Of a DNA stretch of 64,000 nucleotides, positions 24,001 to 32,336 are shown one piece after another (position 1 is the first letter of the stretch; the number at the start of each line of letters is the position of its first letter). The notes under the pieces are model-generated. The model saw nothing but the letters and a program-made list of their open reading frames with translations. It ran no database searches and had not been told where the DNA came from. A program made the translations under genes and the position numbers. This DNA comes from Branchiostoma floridae (taxonomy: Eukaryota > Chordata > Leptocardii > Amphioxiformes > Branchiostomatidae): positions 19,337,686-19,401,685 of the forward strand of contig NC_049979.1 in NCBI RefSeq assembly GCF_000003815.2. The letters run 5' to 3'.

Positions 24001-24483
24001 CATATATTTGTTTTTAGATTATGTCTGCTGCAAGACAAATACATATTCCTTCAGATCAGAAGCAACCTGTTGTTGTATAAGTATACTATTTTTCGACAAA
24101 ATACATGGCGATTCCCTTGAAATCTCACCTGTGGCTAGCTCCGTGTTGTTGCACACCTGTCTGTCGACGTCGAATACGTGCGTGCTCTGACGACACTTAC
24201 AAGCACACTGCTCCACACCACCATCGAACGTAAACTTCCCCACAAAATTTGCTTCCATCCCCGAGCAGTTGTCGTAACAGTGGCGCTGATTATTCGGCTC
24301 GACGTACTGACAAGGGTTAGTGAAAACGTCGCCATCATCTTCTCTATAGACATGGAACTGTTGATCGTAGTTGCAATCCAAAGCAGTGGCCAATATCCTT
24401 ATAGTCCAAAATAAAAACGTCGTCGAAAAGAGCAGCAAAGAAGATGGCGATGTCCAAAGTGGATTCATAGATACAGCTGCCAT
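15017..24483 (-). CDS. Unrecognised type I receptor with tyrosine-rich tail
   Basis: Eight exons (5' to 3' on minus): 24483-24129, 22181-21907, 20991-20874, 20697-20650, 20162-20046, 19505-19400, 19111-19081 and 15460-15017; 1494 nt, 497 aa, all junctions GT-AG and in frame. Exon 1 has a signal-anchor-like stretch (LLLFSTTFLFWTIRILATA) and a Cys-rich module of about ten cysteines. Exons 2-4 are beta-rich with scattered cysteines. Exon 5 is a Ser/Thr/Pro stalk. Exon 6 is the transmembrane helix (MIIGVAVGVVLALAVIG). The 147-residue tail has 11 tyrosines, NPAY, PPPVPPRP (SH3 ligand), three YxxL (YMEL, YTSL, YIDL) and two YxxP (YVEP, YIMP). I infer an adaptor-recruiting receptor. I do not recognise the ectodomain family. 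The start could be an upstream in-frame ATG (up to 24588). Confidence 0.75.
15619..18745 (-). mobile_element. RTE-like LINE with intact ORF (5'-truncated)
   Basis: One open frame (18704-15651, 1017 codons from its first ATG; the frame stays open to about 18745) encodes APE endonuclease then reverse transcriptase. Endonuclease boxes: VAALSETRLADTGEV, LMGDFNARVGSD and TDHTLL. Reverse transcriptase boxes: FVDLTKAFD, GVKQGCVMAPTLFS and FADDCALA. Downstream are YLGSTLTSS and GHVVRMDEARLPK, and the frame ends with a C2H2-like finger, CPTCGRICASAFGLRSHQRRH minus its last residues. The layout suits the RTE clade. The normal N-terminus is missing, so it is 5'-truncated. GTTATTT at 15612-15618 and 18746-18752 is a candidate target duplication. 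It lies in the last intron of the receptor gene. The lack of stops suggests a young insertion. Confidence 0.88.
19872..19906. repeat. Perfect 14-bp stem hairpin in receptor intron 5
   Basis: GCAAGGAGGTTAAA (19872-19885) is the exact reverse complement of 19893-19906, with a 7-nt loop. The words catcaag lie just outside both arms. It sits in the intron between the stalk and transmembrane exons. It may be a short foldback element or its footprint; no function can be read from it. Confidence 0.7.
21329..21352. repeat. Perfect 10-bp stem hairpin
   Basis: GCATTGCCGC, loop GCCA, then GCGGCAATGC. It lies in receptor intron 2 close to ccatggatccatgg (21370-21384), itself palindromic. It is probably part of an interspersed repeat. 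Confidence 0.6.
22197..22411. mobile_element. Foldback MITE with GCGG-rich interior, about 215 bp
   Basis: Both ends read inward as ATACTGTAAAT. The interior consists of repeated ttcgcgg / ccgcgaa units on both arms (aatttcgcggtaac, tgttcgcggtgg, caccgcgaaaaccgc), so the whole element can fold back. It lies in intron 1 of the receptor gene, 16 bp upstream of exon 2 in the transcript sense. Elements of this look are common in marine invertebrate genomes (from memory, not checked). Flanking target duplication is unclear. Confidence 0.7.
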
Positions 24484-24545
24484 CTTTTCGTTTGCCGGTT
24501 TCTCACGCATTTCAGCGGTGTTGTCTGTTTCAATCAACCGTACAA

Positions 24546-24553
24546 TGACGTCA
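24546..24553. promoter_or_regulatory. Perfect CRE (TGACGTCA)
   Basis: Palindromic cAMP-response element consensus, 63 bp upstream of the chosen start codon of the receptor gene (24483). The position suits a promoter or 5' UTR element bound by CREB/ATF factors. If translation begins at the more distal in-frame ATG it would be coding. Function is inferred from the motif only. Confidence 0.45.
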
Positions 24554-24589
24554 GTTCCGGTCAGTGTACCCACCTGTACCAGACGCACA

Positions 24590-25999
24590 ACTTAAAGTCG
24601 AAGCTTTAGAAAAACAAATGAATGGGGTCTTATGTTACCGGTGCTGTTGAGGGAATGTGGAGATTGTACGGTTCATTGCACGACAATGTAGTTCTAGGTG
24701 TCTAGAATGACCCCGTGTGACACTGAAACTAGGTATTTTTCAAGGACACGTGTGTCGCCGCGAGTACATCCCCGTGAAATAGTTGGGACTTATCAAAGCC
24801 GACGCTTGCAGCTTACGTTATGTGCCGTGAGAATTGTTTTCTTTATAGATTACGTTCTGAACTGCCCCTTGTCGCAATATCTATTTAAAACAACAAGAGG
24901 CAAAGCAAGAGACAATAGTTATATCTGTACTGATAGCATACACAAATATAAAATTTAGCCGAAAACATGTTCTCTATTCAACAGCTAATGTTCAAGCAGA
25001 TGTTAACGCTTTATTACTGCTAAATTTCACTAACAGCCACTTTCCGCAGTGTCGACCGTCAGAAAACATTAAATCTTCTACCCACTATCTGCTTGCCCAC
25101 CATCTGCTTGGAGATAAGGAACGCCCCCAAATTATAAGCCAACCACTCAGAATTAGGTTGGCCTCGTTCAGTAAAGTGTGGATGACATATGAGTAGACGG
25201 CTGTCTAGTTTTGTTTGGAGTACCGGCTTACACAGCAAATACAAGTCTTGCGGAATGACCCTTGACCTATTTACTTTGCCTCATGAATATTCATGACGTA
25301 GGGCCTAACCACCTGCTGAACTTTGCAATACATGTACAGGTGGGGTTTCCCGCTGTGTCCTGATTCTGGTTCAAACTGGTCAACACCAGTTTTAGAAACT
25401 GTACGTACTTCTTGTGCCTAAGATATATAGTTTATAGATGTCACTCATGATGTAGATTGAGTATCTGAGTATTATCATGAAATAACAAGTGGTCCACGTG
25501 GAATGAACTGAGCAAAATCGTTCGAAAAAAAAGAACTGGATGACACAAAACTTGATTTTATTCCTTTTTTCTGATACATGACTCTGACTGCTTAGAGGGC
25601 TGGAACTGGCACAATATACAGACGTCACGTCACATTACGTAATGCCGGGTGAATCCCCGAAGTTGTGGGATTCCCCTTTCTCATGATCACGCGACGACCC
25701 CGTGATGGGTACATTTTACAACGTACGTCATAATTCATGTATTTGAATTAATGACATATCTCTACGGAGTTCACTTTTAGCCATTCAACATATGCATGTG
25801 TTTGACAACTTTTGCCATGCGTTTGACAATTTTCAATCATTTTGACGCAAATGTAGTCAAAACCATGCATACCGTAAACAATGGTGTCTTTTGTTTGGTT
25901 AGGTGATTCCCCGTAGTATGGTACTTTCCACACAGTCGGACCCTAGTACGCAGCAAAATCATTTGAGAACATCACACTGATAGAGTACACAGACCAAGC
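24590..25999. other. Head-to-head spacer between receptor and TNFR-like gene A
   Basis: About 1.4 kb separate two divergent start codons. It contains gacgtcacgtcac and attacgtaat at 25621-25641 (CRE-like), the palindrome catgaatattcatg near 25281, an NF-kB consensus at 25667-25676, and near-matches to gaatcccc at 25650 and gattcccc at 25905. No exon is evident. It probably holds both promoters. Confidence 0.5.
25667..25676. promoter_or_regulatory. NF-kB consensus site upstream of TNFR-like gene A
   Basis: GGGATTCCCC fits GGGRNWYYCC exactly and lies 324 bp upstream of the ATG at 26000. An independent perfect site lies upstream of the paralogue (30004). Binding is inferred. Confidence 0.5.
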
Positions 26000-28461
26000 A
26001 TGGCGCGTTCTCTCGGTATGAGTCATTTCCCGATTGTCCTCTGTTGTGTTTTCATCATCATTGGGGCCGTGAAGGGGACAAGCTCTTCAGAAGATAGAGC
26101 GGACAGAAAGTGCGACGTTGACAAATATTATGACGAGTTTACTAGGAATTGCGAGGCGTGCAGCCTGTTGTGCGAGGTGGCGCGGGACACCATGAAGGAA
26201 TGCGAGCAGAAGTGTGGAGGTAAGTAAAATCACGTCAAGGTATTTTGCAGCTCTCTGTTTGTGTTTCAGACCGTGAAATTCCTTGAGCCAAGTTGTTTTA
26301 AAATTGAATACGTAACGCTAGTTCACTTTTATCCGTGGGGTAACATATGTCCGTTGTATTTAAAAACAGCATATATAGGGATATCAACTCAACGGGATAA
26401 TAACCTTAAAGGTTTTGAATTGCAATATTTTCACAATGTTGCAGTTTGAAACCACAGTCTGCCGACTTGATATCCCTAAATACCCAGCCTTGTTAAAATC
26501 ACAAAGAATATATCTCGCGGATGAATACTGAAAACAGGCTTTGTAACTTGAGATTTGATTGAAGTATTGATTGTGGATACTCCCTTATTCTAAGATTTGC
26601 AATCAGAAAATCTAAGTGAATGTTAAACAAACAACCATCTGTATGGTTTTCACGGCCACTTCTTTTATGGTATTTTATTTTACTGCTGGAATTTCCCTCA
26701 CGTCATTTTGGGGCTTTCCCTTGCTGTTGAAAATTGTGACTTTGACTCCTAGCCAACTCAAATAATAGTAGGCTCTGCTTGGACATGTCTTAAACACTGA
26801 AAGCCACATAACAGATATAGGCAATATAAATATTTATTGTTTTATTGTTGCATTGCAATGGGCATTATATCAGTATAACTGTATGCAATATATTAGTATC
26901 GGGGTTAATCTAAAAGCATATTTTGCCGCCTTTTTGTTTGTGCCTGACAGACTACCTGGCCATGGTGCAGCAGCAGACGACAACACCTGTGTACAGGCCA
27001 CGTCACGGTCATCACGGAGGTCAAGGTCACGGCACAGGAGAAGCAGTCCGGGTCGACAACGGTACGTGCGTTATTGACTTCGCACAGGTGGGGAGGGGGT
27101 ATACTTCAACTCTCATAGTTCCACCGGGGACACCAAAATGTAGCCTGGAATCCAGCCGTGTTGCGCTTTAGTCGCTCCCCAGAGTTGCGTGTTGGCAAGA
27201 AGCAGAGCGACCAAAGCACAACACAGCTGGATTCCAGGCTAACCAAAATGGTCACCTGGGTAAAATACGGTGACTTTAAAGTTCACAGTAGTGCAGCATC
27301 TATGTGTGCACATTTCAGAAGACCCTATAAGTATAACACGATATGTAGGATGGGAAATGAAACTATCATTGATATTTGACGTTACTTTTATTCTGGACCT
27401 TGTGACAATCTTTTGTCGTTTCATCCACACAGTTCAAATTGCAACCCAACTGAGTGCCATCAACGATAGCTTGCGGGCTATATTCTACGTCATCTTAGCC
27501 CTGACTGTCGTAGCCACGGGTACGGTGATCGGCGGAAGTTTCTACCTGTTAAAAGTAAAAAGGAAGCGATTGGACGAGGAGAGTTACTGCAGCCCTCCCA
27601 CACACCAATCCTCCATCGCGGTGCAAGTGGAGCCGCCTGCGCAAGAAAATGTACGAGACCATCCAGAAGGAGGTAAGTTGCTTGTCACTTGTTACAAGGA
27701 CACGTGCTTTATACCCAATGCATTGTTACACGAACGTAGCCTTCAAAATCCTTGTTACCACTCCGTCAGCCTACCGTGATTTGATGCTGTACTGTAGCCA
27801 TGTATATGTAATATTCAACGTTTTACAGAAATGAAAAACCGCTAAAAGATCGTACGTCTGGAGAGATTGAAGCAACTACGGTGATAATAATTGTAAATAT
27901 AATACTAGTTTATGCAAGTATGGGTCGTATTTACTATCTTCGTTTCTAGCCCCATGATTGTATTGTATTAATATTATAGCATTATAGCCTCCTTCGGAAG
28001 CGGCTGGGCTTATTTTTGGGAGCGCTGATTTGCGATTTTCAACATTTGCGCAGGTTCAGAGCAGAGTTATACCGCTCCCTTCCACGACATTGAGAACCTG
28101 AGCAAATGTTGAGGGAGGCTAGTAAAACATACGCCTGTCAGTAATCCAGTGTGAATGTAAAAGCTACATTCTTACATCGCACAATAGAATTAGAACACGA
28201 GAACTGACATCAACTCTCATAATGCCATAATACCACTAGATGAAAAAATATTGTTACAGAGGCTTTCTCAAGATTGTAATGAACACCTAAATATCTGTGC
28301 CTGAACTCACAGGTGAAGAAGCGGCGGAGACCAACCCCTCCCTCCCCGTACAGAACGCCAGCCGCTGCCCCTCCCACAGCCGCCTGAATGTGGAGGACGC
28401 CCTGAGGAACCAGCAAGCTCACGACGCAGGGCGCAGGAGTTCCTCAGAGTCTGATGTCTAA
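26000..28461 (+). CDS. TNF-receptor-like protein A, single BCMA/TACI-type module
   Basis: Four exons, 26000-26219, 26951-27061, 27433-27672 and 28313-28461, all split after codon position 1, give 239 aa. The ATG is in aagcATGgcg. Residues 1-26 form a signal peptide (FPIVLCCVFIIIGAVKG). Cysteines at 38, 51, 54, 58, 68 and 72 give C-x12-C-x2-C-x3-C-x9-C-x3-C with YYDEFTRNC, almost the spacing of the BCMA/TACI/Fn14 single modules, which bind TNF-family ligands. A His/Gly/Gln-rich linker (exon 2) follows, then a transmembrane helix (about 125-150) and a basic stop-transfer KVKRKR. The tail has PAQE, a fit to the TRAF2 motif (P/S/A/T)x(Q/E)E, and ends in a motif shared with gene B (ALRNQQAHDAGRRS). 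No death domain is seen. Identity as a TNFRSF member is likely; orthology is open. Confidence 0.8.
27141..27241. mobile_element. 101-bp foldback element with 9-bp target duplication
   Basis: TAGCCTGGAATCCAGC at the left end is the exact inverse of the right end, and the inner arms (gtgttgcgcttt.gtcgctc and gagcgac.aaagcacaacac) also pair. ACCAAAATG flanks it on both sides (27132-27140 and 27242-27250), a clean 9-bp target duplication. It lies in intron 2 of TNFR-like gene A. It codes for nothing and would have been moved by another element's transposase. Confidence 0.85.
27985..28121. mobile_element. 137-bp foldback element
   Basis: It begins TAGCCTCC and ends GGAGGCTA. Inner arms pair (caacatttgcgcaggttc with gaacctgagcaaatgttg, one mismatch; gggagcg with cgctccc). 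It lies in intron 3 of TNFR-like gene A. The termini share TAGCCT with the 101-bp element at 27141, so the two may belong to related families. No clear target duplication. Confidence 0.7.
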
Positions 28462-28909
28462 GGAGGAAAAGGAGAATATTGGTTTTGTTGTGCATGGAAG
28501 GGGAGATGCGATTTGGTTTCGCTGTTCTGTAAAACTTACTATAGCGTTATATTCGTGGTCTTGTGTTTATTTTGATAGTACATAATATAGACCTTTTATG
28601 AATACGTAATATTATGTACGAAGAGTCTTGTGTATTCTTAAGTTGTAAAATGTATGAATTATGGTAGAAATGTACATTCTTATAGACTGGACTACGTCTA
28701 TATAACTGACAATGTATAAATTTTCCTGTAACCAGAAAAGGATATACGGATAGATCTTAATTTTCGTCATAGTAAATACAATATCAAGCGCAGGCGTAAC
28801 ACTCTGTATTCTTGAATGGAAAACGTTTGTGAAATTAATGTATTATTGTGAGATGAAATGTTGTGTTTCTAGCAGAATTTGGAGTTGTGACAAAGTGCAT
28901 ACTTGTGTA

Positions 28910-28915
28910 AATAAA
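28910..28915 (+). terminator. Polyadenylation signal, TNFR-like gene A
   Basis: AATAAA 449 nt downstream of the stop codon at 28459-28461, followed by a GT-rich stretch (aaaagtgtgttcctgttg) at 28937. A usual signal plus downstream element. Confidence 0.6.
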
Positions 28916-29244
28916 AGCTAGTAACATGTAGCATACAAAAGTGTGTTCCTGTTGTAAATACTTGAAAGCCAGGAAGGTATTTCACTAGAAGTCGCTAGAA
29001 TATCTTCTATATAAGAACGACAAAGTCATGTACGTGTATATAAATCTAGGAAAATCTGCAGTCTATTGCAGCAATATCTTTTTGATTCATAAAGGATTGA
29101 CCACTCTACTAATTAAAGGTAAAAAGGGGGTGTAAATATTAAAAAAAAAACGAACCACAAAACAGCAGCAAACTTCTAATGTGCGCTATAGCACAATGGC
29201 TCACACATTCTATCCCTATAGCAAAGGAAATCGCAATCCATCCT

Positions 29245-29308
29245 TAATAATAACAATAACAATAATAACAATAATAATAATAATAATAATAACAATAATA
29301 ATAATAAT
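29245..29308. repeat. (AAT)n/(AAC)n microsatellite
   Basis: Trinucleotide run of aat with interspersed aac over about 64 bp, in the intergenic region between the two TNFR-like genes. Confidence 0.9.
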
Positions 29309-29710
29309 TAGCATGAGATCAGCATAAATGCACGGATTCCAAAATCATTTGACTTCACTTGAAACTGAAGTATATTGATGATGTGTCACACAGGGAAGTC
29401 ACAGTACAAGAATACCAGTAAGTTTAACTTGTTTAGGCCACACCAAGCAAATCTTATGGATGACATCAGCGCGCGCATTAATTTTCGCCTGATTTCAGAA
29501 AAAAAAACAAGTTTTTTCTTCTGCAGGGATAGTCAACATGACGATAAAGTACCAAAATGAGCAAATATATTGTGTTGTAGCCTAATAATTGTACTTGTAG
29601 AAGTGACACTTGCGAGGTACCCAGGATTGTAGTTGTAGAAATAAAACTTATTGGATAGTTGTACAAGTGACACCAATATGGAAGCTATGAGGGTGGTTAC
29701 CAACTTTGTC

Positions 29711-29966
29711 GGTGATGCCAGTCTACCACACTAGTGTCACTTTTACCACACCAGTACATGTCTTAAATACAGGAATAAATGCCTTGTAGGCTCTGATACC
29801 ATGTTTTGTCCATTTAATTCTTTTTACAACAGTCATCACAACTTTATGATGCCTAGTTTTGAAAATGTAACCATCTTGTTTTTTTCACCTATCTTGTCTT
29901 TTTTCGCCCTATCGCACTATTTTCGCAGTCTGCAGAGGATGTCATCCATAAAATTTACTTGCTGTG
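29711..29966. repeat. Interspersed repeat, copy 1 of 2
   Basis: Matches 47865-48131 over about 260 bp with scattered differences. Shared phrases include gatgccagtctaccacacta, ctctgataccatgttttgtc and ctgcagaggatgtcatccat. Copy 1 lies about 40 bp upstream of the NF-kB site of TNFR-like gene B and may form part of its promoter region. Element class unknown. Confidence 0.75.
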
Positions 29967-30003
29967 GCCTTACGTGCGTGCACGCCTTAGTAACGTGATG
30001 TTA

Positions 30004-30013
30004 GGGGATTCCC
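30004..30013. promoter_or_regulatory. NF-kB consensus site upstream of TNFR-like gene B
   Basis: GGGGATTCCC fits the consensus exactly and lies 96 bp upstream of the ATG at 30109. The paralogue A has its own perfect site. Function inferred from the motif. Confidence 0.5.
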
Positions 30014-30108
30014 ATTCGCTTTCTGTGTTTTCCCATAACACATCACCAAATAGAAGCAAGTGGCGCAGTTCAGAAAAACACACCCAGATCGCACACGCAC
30101 ACGACAAG

Positions 30109-32274
30109 ATGACTCATCGTACGAGAATGTCGTCCAAACTACTGGTCATTTTGCTGATAACGTCCTTTGGAAGTCCTATCGCTGGTAAGGATGGCGGGCA
30201 GTGCGACGTGGACCGCTATTATGACCAGTTCACTCGAAATTGCGAGCCATGTCGGCTGCTCTGCGAAGAGGCAAGGGGCACGATGGACGAATGTCGTGAG
30301 AAGTGTCCAGGTATCTATTTTCTTTCTTTTTTCATGTTGCAACAGTATCATAAATGTTGCATTCAAAATAGATTTAATACCTATGGATGTGAGAGTATGC
30401 AGGGTGATCTGTATGTCATCTAATATCCAAAACTGGATGCAAGTACTGGAAAACAGAATCATGTACTACACAATCATTTGCAGACTATGTTGTTGATGGT
30501 ATGCCGCCAGAAAATGCTACCTTGGGCTTGGATTTATTTGCACCGGGTTAACTTTCTGAACGAGACTGTGTATGTTGTAATGGCCTTGATGCTCAGTATT
30601 TGTGCAAAGATGCAAGTCTCTAGAGGCCCAATTGTTTACACCTGCCACCGATAGTCTGTCATCAATATGCAAAGTATCAAGCATACATATACATCATTCA
30701 ATGTTGCCATTTCCAGACGTATTTTGATTCGAAGCAGAAGGCAATATTTGCAAGAAACTATAGGAAAAATGATAACACCATATCACAAAATTGCTTACAT
30801 CTTTACACTGTAAAAACACATTTTTGTGTGAAAAGTAGGCCACATATATCTGAATTCCCCCGGGACTTTACTCACAGCACGATGGTAGTAGATATCCATA
30901 CAAGGGGACTTTTTATTACATGTGCTTTGAGCACTGCACAAACAGAAAATGTATCGTCATACATACAAGGGAAGTCCCCCTAGAACTACTGAGAACTAGA
31001 CGTTAACAAACAGATCCAGAGACAAGGAGACTTTTCAAGGACGGAGAGAACATTAGACCATTTGCTTGAAGATTTCTTTGTTCGGTCATGCTGATTTTGT
31101 TTTACATTATCTTCAATTTGCAGTAATGTGCGTCATATCCATTCATTTTGAGAAGCATACAATTGACACAGAAATATTTTACTGCTGTTATAGACTTTTT
31201 GGCAGAGCAACTCGCAAAGCAGACTGAACAGACGACCACAGCGACACACCGACACCGCCATCTTGGGACAAACCACAACGGTGAAGCATTTCGGGAAGGT
31301 ACACCTCTAAACTTTTAAATCAGTGTCTTATGTTCCAAATTCTGTCATACAGACATACTGACCGCTTTTCGCCAATGAAATGTTCTTGACGACTGGAATA
31401 GCAGCAAACCAACTGTAGAAATCTTCGCTCATATGGCATCGAAACGTAAAACTACATAATGTTCAATTGTCATACATTTTCACAAAACTATCTCAATAAC
31501 CCAATCATCCAGAAATAAAAGTGATTGAATATGCGGAGTGACAATCATTTCAACAGAATAAGATGTAAATTATTATCGATCTCCATTTCAGACGGCAGAA
31601 TCATCATCTCACACCACGAGGTGATGATGGGATACCTGATCATGGCGGCTCTGCTCCTTGTCCTGGTGGCCGCCATTGTTGTCATGGCGTTCGCGCTGTG
31701 TCGTCTGAATGGACGGCCGCAAACCATCGAGACGGACATCGAGAAAGCGATGATCTCTCTCGCCCCATCTCTGCAAGACGGCAAGCTAAAACGCCATACT
31801 CCAGATGGAGGTAGAGATGTTTAATAGTAAACTAAGATAGTTTATCATCATAATAGGTGATATTAAAGTGTTAACATCAAATATGATGACGGTGGATATA
31901 CTTATTCATTGAAATGATTCATCCCACTTTGTTATATTGTATATACTGTGGTTCGATGGGCAAACTGGAAGAGTTGCTACGTTCCTAGCTGCAAGCCGGT
32001 ATCTTTTCATTGAATTGTTGCAATGCATGCAAGTAATAAAATATTATTAGCTATGAGTTACATAAACTTTCTACTTAGACAAAAAGTCAAATGCAAATAA
32101 ATCTTCATTAATCTGCAAAAATCTACAGATGACGACAACCAGACCACTCCCAGCACCCCCATGCAGACCCTTGCCCGTCATCACTCCCGTGATGCCTTGT
32201 GCGCGGACACCGCTCTGCGCCAACAGCAGGCACATGACGAGGGGCGCCGAAGTCCTGAGGAACAGTTTGCCTGA
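30109..32274 (+). CDS. TNF-receptor-like protein B, single BCMA/TACI-type module
   Basis: Exons 30109-30310, 31194-31298, 31592-31810 and 32129-32274, all split after codon position 1 exactly as in gene A, give 223 aa. There is a signal peptide (MSSKLLVILLITSFGSPIAG) and one six-cysteine module with the same C-x12-C-x2-C-x3-C-x9-C-x3-C spacing (CDVDRYYDQFTRNCEPC). A Gln/Thr/His linker and a transmembrane helix (GYLIMAALLLVLVAAIVVMA, then FALCR) follow. The tail holds SPEE, a fit to the TRAF2-type motif, and ALRQQQAHDEGRRS, shared with gene A. The pair clearly arose by tandem duplication but has diverged strongly outside the cysteine module and the C-terminal motif. A TNF-family ligand is expected but not visible in the window. 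Confidence 0.8.
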
Positions 32275-32330
32275 AGCACCTCTTAACGGGCTTCACATTA
32301 GGACCATCTCGATCTTGACAAGCAGTCCAT

Positions 32331-32336
32331 ATTAAA
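32331..32336 (+). terminator. Possible polyadenylation signal (ATTAAA), TNFR-like gene B
   Basis: ATTAAA 57 nt after the stop codon of TNFR-like gene B. This is the commonest variant signal. The 3' UTR would be short; a more distal signal is possible. Confidence 0.35.

Larger units (their letters stand above)
28916..30003. other. Spacer between TNFR-like genes A and B
   Basis: Holds an (AAT/AAC)n microsatellite at 29245-29308 and a repeat at about 29711-29966 that matches 47865-48131 (see that entry). No exon is recognised. Confidence 0.6.
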
